DNA of 64,000 nucleotides from Aliiruegeria haliotis (GTDB taxonomy: Bacteria > Pseudomonadota > Alphaproteobacteria > Rhodobacterales > Rhodobacteraceae), in contig NZ_PVTD01000013.1 in NCBI RefSeq assembly GCF_003003255.1, positions 1-64,000 of the forward strand. Direction: 5' to 3'. A model generated the notes under the pieces. The model did no database searches and had not been told where the DNA came from. It saw only the letters and a program-made list of their open reading frames with translations. Below are positions 26,923-34,931 of the stretch, in pieces (positions within the stretch are counted from its first letter, which is position 1; each line of letters starts with the position of its first letter). Both the position numbers and the translations under genes were made by a program.

Positions 26923-27693
26923 TCAACCGATCGTCGCAACACCTTCGATCATATCCTTTTTGAGCAGCCGGTCGAGAGCCTCTGCTGGTGTTTGCCAATC
27001 GAGTGTTTTGCGAAGGCGCGTGTTTAGAGCGTTGGCAACGGCGCTTAACTCGTCAGCACCATGCTTGCTGAGATCAATGCCCTTTGGGAAGTACTGGCGG
27101 AGCAAACCGTTGGTGTTCTCATTACTGCCGCGCTGCCATGGGCTTTGAGGATCGCAGAAGTAGATCTCGAGACCTGTGTCAATCCGCAGCTGCGCGTGTT
27201 GGGCCATTTCGGCACCTTGATCCCAGGTCAGCGAGCGACGCAATTGAGCAGGCAGGCTACTGATCGTCTCGGTGATGGCATCGCGGACGGCTTCGGCACC
27301 GTGACCGGCGAGGGCTGGTCCGTTCTTGACTGGTTTGCCTGTACCGTGTCCCTTCATGCGTGGCAGGTGCAGGAGCATGGTGAAGCGGGTCGTGCGTTCG
27401 ACCAGCGTGCCGATCGCTGAGCTGCCGAGGCCGAGAATGAGGTCTCCCTCCCAATGACCAGGAACCGCTCTGTCGCTGATCTCTGCTGGGCGGTCGCTGA
27501 TCATCAACACAATATCCGTCTCATGCTGCTTAACCCAGATGCGAAGGCTGTCCCGACTATATCCAACTTTCTGAGAGATCGACAGAATTGCCGCCGATCT
27601 ACTCGCGTATTCGCTCTCGTGATCCAGAACCATCCGCACCGCTCTGGCGCGTAGTTCCTCTGGATAACGTGTTCCGTTCTTTGTCTTTCCCAT
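26923..27693 (-). CDS. chimeric IS3 OrfA :: IS30 transposase open frame
   Basis: The 256-codon frame joins two transposase types. Residues 1 to about 60 are IS3 OrfA (MGKTKNGTRYPEELRARAVR, SQKVGYSRDSLRIWVKQHET). From about residue 63 the sequence is the IS30 catalytic domain: MISDRPAEISDRAVPGHWEG, LVERTTRFTMLLHLPR, LTWDQGAEMAQH with a catalytic Asp, FCDPQSPWQRGSNENTNGLL with the DDE-family Glu, and an IS30-like end. The IS30 N-terminal DNA-binding domain is missing. Just after the stop the IS3 orfB remnant resumes. No IS30 terminal repeat was seen at either junction. Confidence 0.82.
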   Translation of the reverse strand: MGKTKNGTRYPEELRARAVRMVLDHESEYASRSAAILSISQKVGYSRDSLRIWVKQHETDIVLMISDRPAEISDRAVPGHWEGDLILGLGSSAIGTLVERTTRFTMLLHLPRMKGHGTGKPVKNGPALAGHGAEAVRDAITETISSLPAQLRRSLTWDQGAEMAQHAQLRIDTGLEIYFCDPQSPWQRGSNENTNGLLRQYFPKGIDLSKHGADELSAVANALNTRLRKTLDWQTPAEALDRLLKKDMIEGVATIG

Positions 27694-27715
27694 GACCCAG
27701 TATCCTTACTTCTGG

Positions 27716-27741
27716 GTCTCCGGCAAACAAGGGGCGGTTCA
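27716..27741. repeat. IS3-family terminal inverted repeat, orfA side
   Basis: This is the mirror copy of the repeat at 26519-26544, reading GTCTCCGGC and ending GGGGCGGTTCA. GAC directly follows it. Confidence 0.8.
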
Positions 27742-27796
27742 GACATCAAAGCCAGACAGATTCATCTTGAACCCGATCCACCAAATGCCGGGACTA

Positions 27797-27813
27797 GGAC
27801 GTGTTGACAAAAG
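27797..27813. repeat. IS427-group left terminal repeat
   Basis: The outer 17 bases match the right end in inverted orientation at 14 positions. TA precedes it. Confidence 0.7.
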
Positions 27814-27857
27814 GGATTCACAGGGCGCGCTGATCGTGATTCAAGCTGGTATCTGCG

Positions 27858-28289
27858 ATGGAGACCAGCTTGGCACGAGACCTGATGTCGGACGAGGAAT
27901 GGGCGTTCTTTGAGCGTTTCATCCGGACAGTCCGCGCCCCGAACGGGCGCAAACCTTCCAACCACCGCCTTGTTCTTGATGGGATTTTCTGGATCGCGCG
28001 CACAGGCTCTCCCTGGCGCGATCTGCCGGAAGAGTTCGGCAAGTGGTCAAGTGTCTACCGCCAGTTCCGACGTTGGACGCTGGCGGGGCTCTGGGAGCAG
28101 ATCATGGACGCCCTGAACGAAAGCGGCGTGGTCCCGCACGCACTGCAAATGATCGACAGCACCGTGGTTCGCGCCCATCATCAGGTAGCGGGCGCAAAAG
28201 GGGGACTCCGCAACAGGGTTTTGGCCGTTCGCGTGGCGGCTTCTCGACCAAGATCCATCTCCTCGTCAATGCAGCAGGGCTGCCCATGA
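27858..28289 (+). CDS. IS5/IS427-group transposase, frame A
   Basis: The 143-codon frame starts METSLARDLMSDEEWAFFER and contains GIFWIARTGSPWRDLPEEFG and MIDSTVVRAHHQVAGAK, the first DDE catalytic Asp region. After codon 114 it leaves the transposase sequence. The catalytic half continues in frame B at -1, and the boundary carries A-AAA-GGG. The expected active protein is therefore the fusion of both frames (27858-28645), as in the IS427 group. Confidence 0.85.
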   Translation: METSLARDLMSDEEWAFFERFIRTVRAPNGRKPSNHRLVLDGIFWIARTGSPWRDLPEEFGKWSSVYRQFRRWTLAGLWEQIMDALNESGVVPHALQMIDSTVVRAHHQVAGAKGGLRNRVLAVRVAASRPRSISSSMQQGCP

Positions 28290-28645
28290 GGACCGAGATC
28301 ACAGCGGGGCAAACCTCCGACTATCTCGGCTTCGATCTGGTCATGGTCGACAATTTGCCGACACCGAGTGTTCTGCTGGCCGACCGAGGCTATGACGCTG
28401 ACAGCATTCGGGAAACCATGGACAAACGGGATGTCCTACCGGTCATTCCGATGCGCAAGTCGCGCAAAAAGCGCGTTGGCGTGGACCGATCACTATACCG
28501 GCTGCGCAACCTGGTCGAACGGTGCTTCAACAAGCTGAAGAACGCCCGCCGCGTCGCCACCCGCTACGACAAGACTGCGGAGAGCTTCCTCGGCTTCATC
28601 GACATCACGTCAATACGCCTTTGGGTGCGCCATTTGTCAACATGA
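28043..28645 (+). CDS. IS5/IS427-group transposase, frame B
   Basis: Useful coding in this frame begins near 28195 and is read by -1 frameshift from frame A. It contains GFGRSRGGFSTKIHLLVNAA, SVLLADRGYDADSIRE with the second catalytic Asp, and RNLVERCFNKLKNARRVATR with the catalytic Glu in the Y-x2-R-x3-E-x6-K signature. It ends close to the right terminal repeat. The first 50 codons of the open frame are a shadow of frame A. Confidence 0.83.
   Translation: MVKCLPPVPTLDAGGALGADHGRPERKRRGPARTANDRQHRGSRPSSGSGRKRGTPQQGFGRSRGGFSTKIHLLVNAAGLPMRTEITAGQTSDYLGFDLVMVDNLPTPSVLLADRGYDADSIRETMDKRDVLPVIPMRKSRKKRVGVDRSLYRLRNLVERCFNKLKNARRVATRYDKTAESFLGFIDITSIRLWVRHLST
28196..28202 (+). promoter_or_regulatory. 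slippery heptamer A-AAA-GGG
   Basis: In frame A the codons read gcA AAA GGG, and slippage by one base enters frame B exactly where transposase homology continues. This is the X-XXY-YYZ class of -1 frameshift site. Confidence 0.65.
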
Positions 28646-28647
28646 CC
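28631..28647. repeat. IS427-group right terminal repeat
   Basis: This is the inverted partner of the left end. TA follows it. Confidence 0.7.
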
Positions 28648-28791
28648 TAAACACCTATACGGTGACAGGTATTTTCCAAAAGAATTTGGTATCAAAGAAA
28701 ATTGGAACGTTCGAAACTGCCGTCTATTTCTGCCAATATATCCACAAACCGAACGTGAGCGCCACAATATGAAAAAGCTTGCCGACGTTAC

Positions 28792-29553
28792 TCACTTTGT
28801 ATCTACACGTGTCCTTCTGAAGTCACGTGGGGCCATGCCGGAAAATTCGCGGAACGCTGCATTGAAAGCTGAGAGTGAACTATACCCCACATCCCCGGCT
28901 ATTCGCAGCACTTGCAAATCTGTACCGACAAGCAGATCAACTGCCCGGATCATCCTTAAGCGTCTGTGTACTTGGGACCAGGACATGCCGACCTCTTCTG
29001 CCATATGACGGGCAAGCGAGCGTTCAGAAGCGCCCGCGACGGCGGCAACATTTGCAAATGAAAGCGGTTCGGCAAGATGCGCCTCTGTATATGCGATCGC
29101 GTTGCGAACCGCGGAACTGCGCCCCTCTGGCTGCCACAGATCGGATGGCAGCGCAGCGATTTCGGCACAGTGATCCATCAAGGCGCGGAAAAACGGTTCG
29201 GCCGTCGGGTCTGTCGACGCCTGCGTGGGCCCCCAGCGGCGTGAATGTTGAATCATTGTTCGCGCCATCTCGCTCATGGTAAAAATTAGCGTACGAGTTG
29301 GCATGGCAGAGGCAAAACCAGGCTCAAGCAGCACCGAGCACGAAGTCATCGGTCGATTCACGATCACGTCAACGGGAGTTTTGGCCGGTATCCATGCCGC
29401 AAAGGCGGGCGGCAACGTCCAGCGCCGCCCGTCTACTCTTATGCGGATCGCACCCTCTACTGCGTACAGCAAATAGTCTCTGTCGAATTGAACCGTCTTT
29501 TTCGGCTGAGGCTCAAAGCTGCGGTGAAAGCAATAGGCAGGTGCATCGGTCAT
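28792..29553 (-). CDS. AraC-family transcriptional regulator
   Basis: This 253-residue regulator has an N-terminal cupin-like region (YLLYAVEGAIRIRVDGRRWT, PPAFAAWIPAKTPVDV) and a C-terminal pair of helix-turn-helix units (LSFANVAAVAGASERSLARH, VLRIAGDVGYSSLSAFNAAF, then FSGMAPRDFRR). It follows the ABM-domain gene after 7 bases on the same strand, so the regulator is cotranscribed with it. The inducer is unknown. Confidence 0.9.
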   Translation of the reverse strand: MTDAPAYCFHRSFEPQPKKTVQFDRDYLLYAVEGAIRIRVDGRRWTLPPAFAAWIPAKTPVDVIVNRPMTSCSVLLEPGFASAMPTRTLIFTMSEMARTMIQHSRRWGPTQASTDPTAEPFFRALMDHCAEIAALPSDLWQPEGRSSAVRNAIAYTEAHLAEPLSFANVAAVAGASERSLARHMAEEVGMSWSQVHRRLRMIRAVDLLVGTDLQVLRIAGDVGYSSLSAFNAAFREFSGMAPRDFRRTRVDTK

Positions 29554-29560
29554 TGAACAG

Positions 29561-29845
29561 TTAGCCGTCTACAGAGGCAACGGTCGTGATGGGTGGTGCC
29601 GTCATCATCGGCTTTAGCGACTTACCAATTTCGGCGAAGGCGGCTGATCCACGGTAGGCGTCGAATTGTTCCATCGATGCCCATTTCTGAACGATCACGA
29701 TTGAGGCGGCATCATTCGACGAATAGATGGTGTAAGTTTGGCAGCCAGCCATTGCACAGACAGCTTGTGCAGATGCCTCGAAGGCGGCAATGGCGTTGTC
29801 GAGCGTCTCGGCAGAGAACTTTGCTTCAACAGTTATGAGTTTCAT
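29561..29845 (-). CDS. ABM-domain (quinol monooxygenase-like) protein
   Basis: This 94-residue small protein has the dimeric alpha-beta barrel pattern: MKLITVEAKF, then a helix, CAMAGCQTYTIYSS, IVIVQKWASMEQFDAYRGSA and a final ITTVASV. It differs from the ABM protein at the left edge of the window. It is upstream of and cotranscribed with the AraC regulator. Confidence 0.82.
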   Translation of the reverse strand: MKLITVEAKFSAETLDNAIAAFEASAQAVCAMAGCQTYTIYSSNDAASIVIVQKWASMEQFDAYRGSAAFAEIGKSLKPMMTAPPITTVASVDG

Positions 29846-29964
29846 TGGTTTCTTCCTTGAACTTTCTGGCTAGAACCAATCCCTACGTGTGATTTTCTTT
29901 GGCGTCTCGCGCCGCTCTGCCAAGTACTGGCGCGAAGCGGCCAACCAGATAATGTCTCAGTATC

Positions 29965-30348
29965 GTGAACGTAGGCTGCATCGCCCAGCAGGACGACGCA
30001 GCCTACGTTGGCCATCTGAGGCAACTAGGTCAATTGCCGATTGCAACGCGGTTTGGCGAGATCGCGCGGGAATATGGCAGGCCGACGAAAGATTTGCTGG
30101 GTCAGATTGTGGCATGTCAAACCCTTAAACCTGGCTCGGACTTGAGACATCGAGAGAAACCTATGATGGACGCATTTATCTTTTCCAAGGTCACCGGCAT
30201 TCCCGCGTTGGTCACAAAAGGGTCGCTGGTGGTTCTGACGGCCCATGCGGGCATTCGGCGCTGGTCAACTTGTATGCTTTTCAGCGGTGGCAGATTGCTA
30301 TTCCTTGTCGCTGGTGACCCGCTTCTTGGATCAGAGCGTGTGGCATGA
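29965..30348 (+). CDS. hypothetical protein coupled to methyltransferase
   Basis: This 127-codon frame is not recognised. Its C-terminal half (from MMDAFIFSKVTGIPALVTKG) is moderately hydrophobic. The main support is context: its stop overlaps the start of the methyltransferase gene by four bases (ATGA). Start choice is uncertain, and a shorter protein starting at 30162 is possible. Confidence 0.4.
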   Translation: MNVGCIAQQDDAAYVGHLRQLGQLPIATRFGEIAREYGRPTKDLLGQIVACQTLKPGSDLRHREKPMMDAFIFSKVTGIPALVTKGSLVVLTAHAGIRRWSTCMLFSGGRLLFLVAGDPLLGSERVA

Positions 30349-30971
30349 CTGGTCGTGTTTTTGGCCAAGGACCTTCGGCCTATGATGCAGCTGCATCATG
30401 GTGGTCCGAGCGTCTCTCTGTTCTTAAGTATCCTGAAGCTTACAGTGGCCTTTGTCATACTGCGCTTAATGGTCATTTGCTTAGTCGCGTCGTTGATATT
30501 GGGACAGGAGGTGGAGACCTTGCGCGTGCGGCCATTGGCGCCTGTCCGTCAATTGAAACTTTGCATCTTGTTGATACCAGTGCCCGAATGCTTGAAGCGG
30601 CACAGGCTGCGCTGCGAAGTGTGGACGGCCCTGATGTTACAGTTGAGCAAACGGATATGGAGTTGCTACAGCCGTGCCGTTCGTTTGACATCGCGCTGGC
30701 TGGACATGTAATCGAGCATGCCTCTGATCCGGTTTTGGCGCTGCGCCAACTGGCAGGTTTGGTGCGGCCCGGCGGTGTCCTTCTGTTGGTTGTAAGCCGC
30801 CCGCACATCTGCCAGTTTCCTATCTGGCTTCGTTGGCGGCACCGCTGGTTCTCTGAAACGCAGATGCGACGCATGACCAAAGAAGCGATGCTTGGTGCGG
30901 TTGACTGTATGCCATTAGCCGCAGGTGTTCCGGCGCGGACAAGCCGTGGCTACCTCATCGCGGTCCCATAG
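30345..30971 (+). CDS. class I SAM-dependent methyltransferase
   Basis: This 208-residue methyltransferase has motif I in RVVDIGTGGGDLARAA, the acidic end of strand 2 in LHLVDTSARMLEAA, and a later FDIALAGHVIEHASD and LVRPGGVLLLVVSR, the Methyltransf_11/25 pattern. The substrate is unknown. It is coupled to the preceding unknown frame. It lacks membrane segments. Confidence 0.87.
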   Translation: MTGRVFGQGPSAYDAAASWWSERLSVLKYPEAYSGLCHTALNGHLLSRVVDIGTGGGDLARAAIGACPSIETLHLVDTSARMLEAAQAALRSVDGPDVTVEQTDMELLQPCRSFDIALAGHVIEHASDPVLALRQLAGLVRPGGVLLLVVSRPHICQFPIWLRWRHRWFSETQMRRMTKEAMLGAVDCMPLAAGVPARTSRGYLIAVP

Positions 30972-31175
30972 GTGCAGACATTCGAGAGAACCCATTGTTG
31001 GTTGGGAACGGCGGCAAGGCAAAACTGTCTTTAAATGCACGCGGACCCTACTTTCACACCCCAACCTGCAGATTTCATAATATTAACATAAACTTCATTA
31101 TGCGCCGCTATACTTAATGTTGCGATAATATATGATCGTATGTATGCTGGGCTCCTGTCACGGAGGCTCCTTAGC

Positions 31176-31871
31176 ATGCACCATTTACTCAAGAATCTCC
31201 TCCCCTCGATCGCTGTCGCTTTGACTGTGACAAGTTTTGCGCTGCCGATACCTGCGCGCGCGCAGACTTACCCGATCGATTGCGCGATACTCTTGTGTCT
31301 GTCTGGCGGTTGGCCAGCTTCAGTACCATGCGCCCGGGCTCGCGCCGAATTCATCCGGCGGATTACGCCTTGGCCGGTGGAACCGCCGCTGCAAATCTGG
31401 CGTTGTCCTATGGGCGCCTCCTATGAGAGCGATCAGCTGTCAAACAACGCTGGCCGCATCTTTGATGTCGTGTACCGGCCCGACAACCGCCGACCGCTCC
31501 AATCATTACTAGTCGACGATCTCGTACCAATCGACGAGGCACTTCGGCTCGTCCAGAATCGCGCGGACATCGATATCAGCGGACCTGAGTTCAACTTCGT
31601 GCGGTCTATTCGCGTGTTCGATGTCAGGTATGCACGACAGCACGAGTCCGGGCGCGATGGGGATTGCAATCGCAGCGCAATCGTGGTCCTCGGCACCTAC
31701 GGGACCCAAGGGGATTTCTCCTGGCAACGATCTTCCACAACTGCCCTGCCCGAGGCCCATGTGGGACTTGAACGTTGGGGCCAGAATTGTCCGGGTATCT
31801 ACCACCGATCTGTCTTCGTCGATTGGCGTGACTATGAGGGCAACTACGGCTTCGAACAGGTGAATTACTGA
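31176..31871 (+). CDS. hypothetical exported protein
   Basis: This 231-residue protein starts MHHLLKNLLPSIAVALTVTS and has a cleavage-like site after PIPARAQ, so it should be exported. GGAGG lies nine bases before the ATG at 31176. Several cysteines (DCAILLC, VPCARARAEF, WRCPMGASYE, DCNRSA, NCPGIYH) suggest disulfides. No family is recognised. It stands alone, about 200 bp from either neighbour. Confidence 0.65.
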   Translation: MHHLLKNLLPSIAVALTVTSFALPIPARAQTYPIDCAILLCLSGGWPASVPCARARAEFIRRITPWPVEPPLQIWRCPMGASYESDQLSNNAGRIFDVVYRPDNRRPLQSLLVDDLVPIDEALRLVQNRADIDISGPEFNFVRSIRVFDVRYARQHESGRDGDCNRSAIVVLGTYGTQGDFSWQRSSTTALPEAHVGLERWGQNCPGIYHRSVFVDWRDYEGNYGFEQVNY

Positions 31872-32074
31872 CAAGACTAAGTGACGCACCACGCTAGAGA
31901 CAAAAGATTGCAGAAAAAACTGTGTGGCGCTGCAGGTCGTCGTTGAAGTTCGCCATGTCGCAACAAAGACAAAGCCAGTAGAAATGTTGTCGGGAGGTTC
32001 CACAACGACCCCAACGCACTAGGTTTAAACAATGAACGAATGGCCGCTTCAACGGATTTCCGCAACCCAGTCCC

Positions 32075-32260
32075 TCAGCGGGTGCCTGATGTTGCGAGTT
32101 TGAGTCCGGCATAGAGAAAAAAGCATCCGAGGGTCGCTTCTATCCAACCCCGAAAGCACTCATAGGCTCTGCGGATCGGGTTGGAAGAAAGGAGCAGCGC
32201 ATATCCAACATGTCCCACAAACGAGATCGCGAACGCTCCTCCGATAAAAAGTAGCAAGGC
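32075..32260 (-). pseudogene. LysE/RhtB exporter, C-terminal remnant
   Basis: About 61 codons match the end of a LysE-type amino-acid exporter: ALLLFIGGAFAISFVGHVGY, then IRRAYECFRGWIEATLGCFF and LYAGLKLATS. The frame stays open for another 60 codons upstream, but that part has no LysE features. The first four or so helices are missing, so this is a truncated copy. Confidence 0.6.
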
Positions 32261-32374
32261 CGAACTGGGCGCGTTCCCGACACCGCCGAGGTACCGATAT
32301 CGCAATGCCGATGAATGACCGATCCAGCGAAAGGCAAGCTTGAAGACTTGAAGCTTCGTTGCCAAACACAGTTC

Positions 32375-32887
32375 ATGAAACATCAGCATGCAAAATCCAA
32401 CTTGAGCGTTTTGAAACTGGCCGAAATGAGCCGCGTACAACTAGCTGCACTGGCCTCATTGCAGGTTGCGCGAGATCAGGAAGATCTTGGGGGCACGTTC
32501 AAGGCGTCAGTGAACGAATGGAAAAACGCAGATGCCGATCAGATTCTGGGGCTGGCATTCTACCTTGGATCGGATCCTGTCGGTATCGTCCTTCTCAAAC
32601 GATTTGCGCTTTCGCCTTCTTGGGTGCCGGATGAGGCCATCTCTCTTCATGGCCTGAAAATCGGGAAGGAGTTTCAGGGGCGCGGCTTGGGGCGAGAAGC
32701 CTTTGGATTGGCAATCGAAGCGGCGAAAGCGTATTGGCCATCTGCCAGACAACTTGTGCTGGCGGTAGATGCTGGCAATGAGCCCGCCCTCTCCGTCTAT
32801 AAGGGGGCTGGAATGCGCGACAGCGGACCGATCTTCAAAGGCCGTATCGGGTATGAGCACCGGTTGGAGTTGGATCTCAAAACATAA
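32375..32887 (+). CDS. GNAT-family N-acetyltransferase
   Basis: This protein of about 170 residues has the GNAT acetyl-CoA loop LKIGKEFQGRGLGREAFGLA (motif A, Q-G-R-G-L-G) and the following VLAVDAGNEPALSVYKGAGM with the N-x-x-A-x-x-x-Y element. The start at 32375 is chosen because the upstream 20 codons overlap the LysE-remnant region and show no family content. The substrate is unknown. Confidence 0.83.
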   Translation: MKHQHAKSNLSVLKLAEMSRVQLAALASLQVARDQEDLGGTFKASVNEWKNADADQILGLAFYLGSDPVGIVLLKRFALSPSWVPDEAISLHGLKIGKEFQGRGLGREAFGLAIEAAKAYWPSARQLVLAVDAGNEPALSVYKGAGMRDSGPIFKGRIGYEHRLELDLKT

Positions 32888-32906
32888 TCCCAGTCGGTTT
32901 GCCGCG

Positions 32907-33779
32907 TCAGACCTTCTTGCGTCGTTTCGTCAGAACCAGTCCGCCTCCGACAATCAGGGCCGCCCCCAAAACGGTACGCGTTGCGGGGATCTCCGTAAAA
33001 ACGATAAAGCCAATGATCGCGCTCCCAACCAATTCCAGGTAGACCAGCGGCGACAGCGTCGATGCATCGGCCAAGCGAAACGCCAGGATCGTCAGCATGT
33101 GGCTAAAAACCGAGAAGAGTCCAATCACCGCGAATAGCCAAAGCATCTCGGTTTGAGGCGGTGACACTGTCGCCATAGCTTGCGGCGTCAGCAGCAGAGT
33201 TCCCACGACACATTGAAATGTAAGGACCTTGATCGGGTCGCTGCCCAAAGACGCTTGTCGCGTCGTGACCAGATAAAGCGCAAAGAAAACGCCTGCGCCA
33301 AAGGCCAGAAGTAGGCCAACGTCCACGTCACTCGTTGGGCGTAAGACGACGAGCGAACCGGCGAACCCAAGTGCAAGGCTCAGCGCCTTCCGGCGTGTCA
33401 TGGCCTCTCGAAGGACCAAGACAGACAGAGCAACAGCAACCACGGGTCCAGCGAAATAGGCGCTTACGGCCTGGGCGATCGGAATGCGCGCAAGTGCCAG
33501 GAAATAGAGTGTCATTGCACTGACAAGAAATATGGTCCGCAACAGATGTACAGGTCGGCCTTCAGTCGGAAGAATGGCGCGCCCATGCAGCCAAAAGGCG
33601 AGCGGCAAGACGAAGAGAGACGCTGACGCATAGCGTGCCCATGCAATGAAGAGCGGTGAATGCTCCGTGCTCAGGTATTTCGCCGTTCCGTCGACGATGG
33701 GAACAGTCAGCATCGCAATGGACATCAACAAGATGCCGCGACCGGATGGGTGCGTTGAATTAGTGGTCACAGCAAACAA
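32907..33779 (-). CDS. EamA/DMT-family transporter
   Basis: This 290-residue protein has ten hydrophobic segments in two EamA repeats. Marks are LYFLALARIPIAQAVSAYFA in the first half and FADASTLSPLVYLELVGSAI-type sequence in the second. A basic C-terminus (KRRKKV) faces the cytoplasm. It belongs to a local set of exporters (this gene, LysE at 34305 and EamA at 34928). Confidence 0.88.
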   Translation of the reverse strand: MFAVTTNSTHPSGRGILLMSIAMLTVPIVDGTAKYLSTEHSPLFIAWARYASASLFVLPLAFWLHGRAILPTEGRPVHLLRTIFLVSAMTLYFLALARIPIAQAVSAYFAGPVVAVALSVLVLREAMTRRKALSLALGFAGSLVVLRPTSDVDVGLLLAFGAGVFFALYLVTTRQASLGSDPIKVLTFQCVVGTLLLTPQAMATVSPPQTEMLWLFAVIGLFSVFSHMLTILAFRLADASTLSPLVYLELVGSAIIGFIVFTEIPATRTVLGAALIVGGGLVLTKRRKKV

Positions 33780-33953
33780 CTCTCGTGATGATCAAGTTTT
33801 TGATTTTGTGAGAAACGGCATATCGGCAGCCCGATCCCGACCAAATCGTATTCGAATGCATTTTCGCCTACCGCGCCATATTGAACTTCCAGACCATGGG
33901 GTAAGGCACCTCGCGCTGCATTCGCGCTTGCACGGCATAATGGCCTTTTGCAG

Positions 33954-34244
33954 TCAGCTCTTCAGCTCGATTTCAACAAAGATCATGGGGTTTGCGCCAC
34001 GATGAACCACGTTGTGTTCGACGCCTTCTGAGCGGCAATAGGCTTCGCCAGCCGGGACATCGACTTCGCGGCTGGTGTCTCCGGGTTCTTCGAGGTGAAA
34101 TTCGCAGTCCGTGATTGCCGTCACAACGTAATCGTGGCCATGAACATGCCAGCCCGTCTCTGCACCGGGTGCGAAGCTGAATCGTGTTACCCTCACACGC
34201 TCATCATCTACGAGCACCTTGGCTGTCGCCTTCGGTCTGTTCAT
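33954..34244 (-). CDS. small cupin-domain protein
   Basis: This protein of about 96 residues has the cupin motif GAETGWHVHGHDYVVTAITD (H-x-H, then a downstream Glu) and the second motif near EGVEHNVVHRG. The ATG at 34244 has AGGA upstream and gives MNRPKATAKV. Such small cupins bind a metal and act as enzymes or sensors; the function here is not clear. Confidence 0.85.
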   Translation of the reverse strand: MNRPKATAKVLVDDERVRVTRFSFAPGAETGWHVHGHDYVVTAITDCEFHLEEPGDTSREVDVPAGEAYCRSEGVEHNVVHRGANPMIFVEIELKS

Positions 34245-34304
34245 TTTACTGATCCTATCTCCACACCGGTTTTTCAATTTCCAGCTTGCCGTGACCCACG
34301 TGCT

Positions 34305-34931
34305 TCAAGCGTCGCGCAAGGTTTTCAACCCAAGCATGAACGCCGCACCGATCAGAAAGACGCTGCCCAGCCGATGCACGAACGCGGTCGCTCTTCCCTT
34401 GAGACGGGCGGCAATCCAGCCGGCACTGGCGCCGTAGGTGCTGAGGAAGGTTCCATCGACAATCAGATAAGTGACCGAGAGCAGCACGAACTGAGGCACG
34501 AAAGGCTGGCTAGGGTCGATGAACTGCGGAAAGAGCGCTGCAAAGAACACCACCGCCTTGGGGTTCGCGGCAGAGGTAAAGAACCCCTGGCCCCATAGCG
34601 CGCGGCGGGATGCGCTGCGCGCCGCACCCATGTCCGACTTGGCATGATCCGCCTGCCGCCACATGCGCATGCCCATCCAGAGCAGGTAGCCGACGCCAAG
34701 CCATTTCACGATTTCCAACGCGTGCTGCGAGGCAACAAGGATCGCCGCAAGACCCAGTCCCGCCGCAAGCATCTGCAATGCGTTCGCGGTCAGGTCGCCC
34801 GCTGCGGTGGCAAGCGCGGGCCTGAACCCATGGGTCATGCTGTTCGACAGCATCAAAAGGTGGCTCGGCCCCGGTGTGATCATAAAGGCCAACACCGTGG
34901 CAAGATAGGTGAGCCAGATTTCAAAGCTCAT
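34305..34931 (-). CDS. LysE/RhtB-family exporter
   Basis: This 208-residue membrane protein shows the LysE/RhtB pattern: FMITPGPSHLLMLSNSMTHG at the N-terminus, ILVASQHALEIVKWLGVGYL, then GFFTSAANPKAVVFFAALFP and a final LGSVFLIGAAFMLGLKTL. These proteins export amino acids and derivatives. Its start overlaps the end of the EamA gene by four bases, so both are cotranscribed. Confidence 0.92.
   Translation of the reverse strand: MSFEIWLTYLATVLAFMITPGPSHLLMLSNSMTHGFRPALATAAGDLTANALQMLAAGLGLAAILVASQHALEIVKWLGVGYLLWMGMRMWRQADHAKSDMGAARSASRRALWGQGFFTSAANPKAVVFFAALFPQFIDPSQPFVPQFVLLSVTYLIVDGTFLSTYGASAGWIAARLKGRATAFVHRLGSVFLIGAAFMLGLKTLRDA

Larger units (their letters stand above)
26519..27741 (-). 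mobile_element. IS3-family element with IS30 interior (chimera)
   Basis: Matching 26-bp imperfect terminal repeats (23 of 26 positions) lie at 26519-26544 and 27716-27741, beginning TGAACCGCCCC and ending TTTGCCGGAGAC. They are flanked by GAC on both sides (26516-26518 and 27742-27744), the 3-bp duplication typical of IS3 insertions. Inside, IS3 OrfA starts normally but passes into an IS30-type transposase, and only the end of OrfB remains. The ends and target copies show that it moved as an IS3-type unit. Whether the chimera was already present at insertion cannot be told. Confidence 0.8.
27797..28647 (+). mobile_element. IS5-family, IS427-group insertion sequence
   Basis: This 851-bp element has terminal repeats GGACGTGTTGACAAAAG and the mirror of GGTCATGTTGACAAATG (14 of 17 positions). 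TA lies directly outside each end (27795-27796 and 28648-28649), consistent with the short target duplication of the IS427 group. Two overlapping frames encode the transposase with a slippery site between them. Nothing is visibly broken, so it may be active. Confidence 0.82.

Noticed and set aside
26801-26998. 65-codon frame over the IS3/IS30 junction
   Set aside because: It is an off-frame reading of the transposase remnants.
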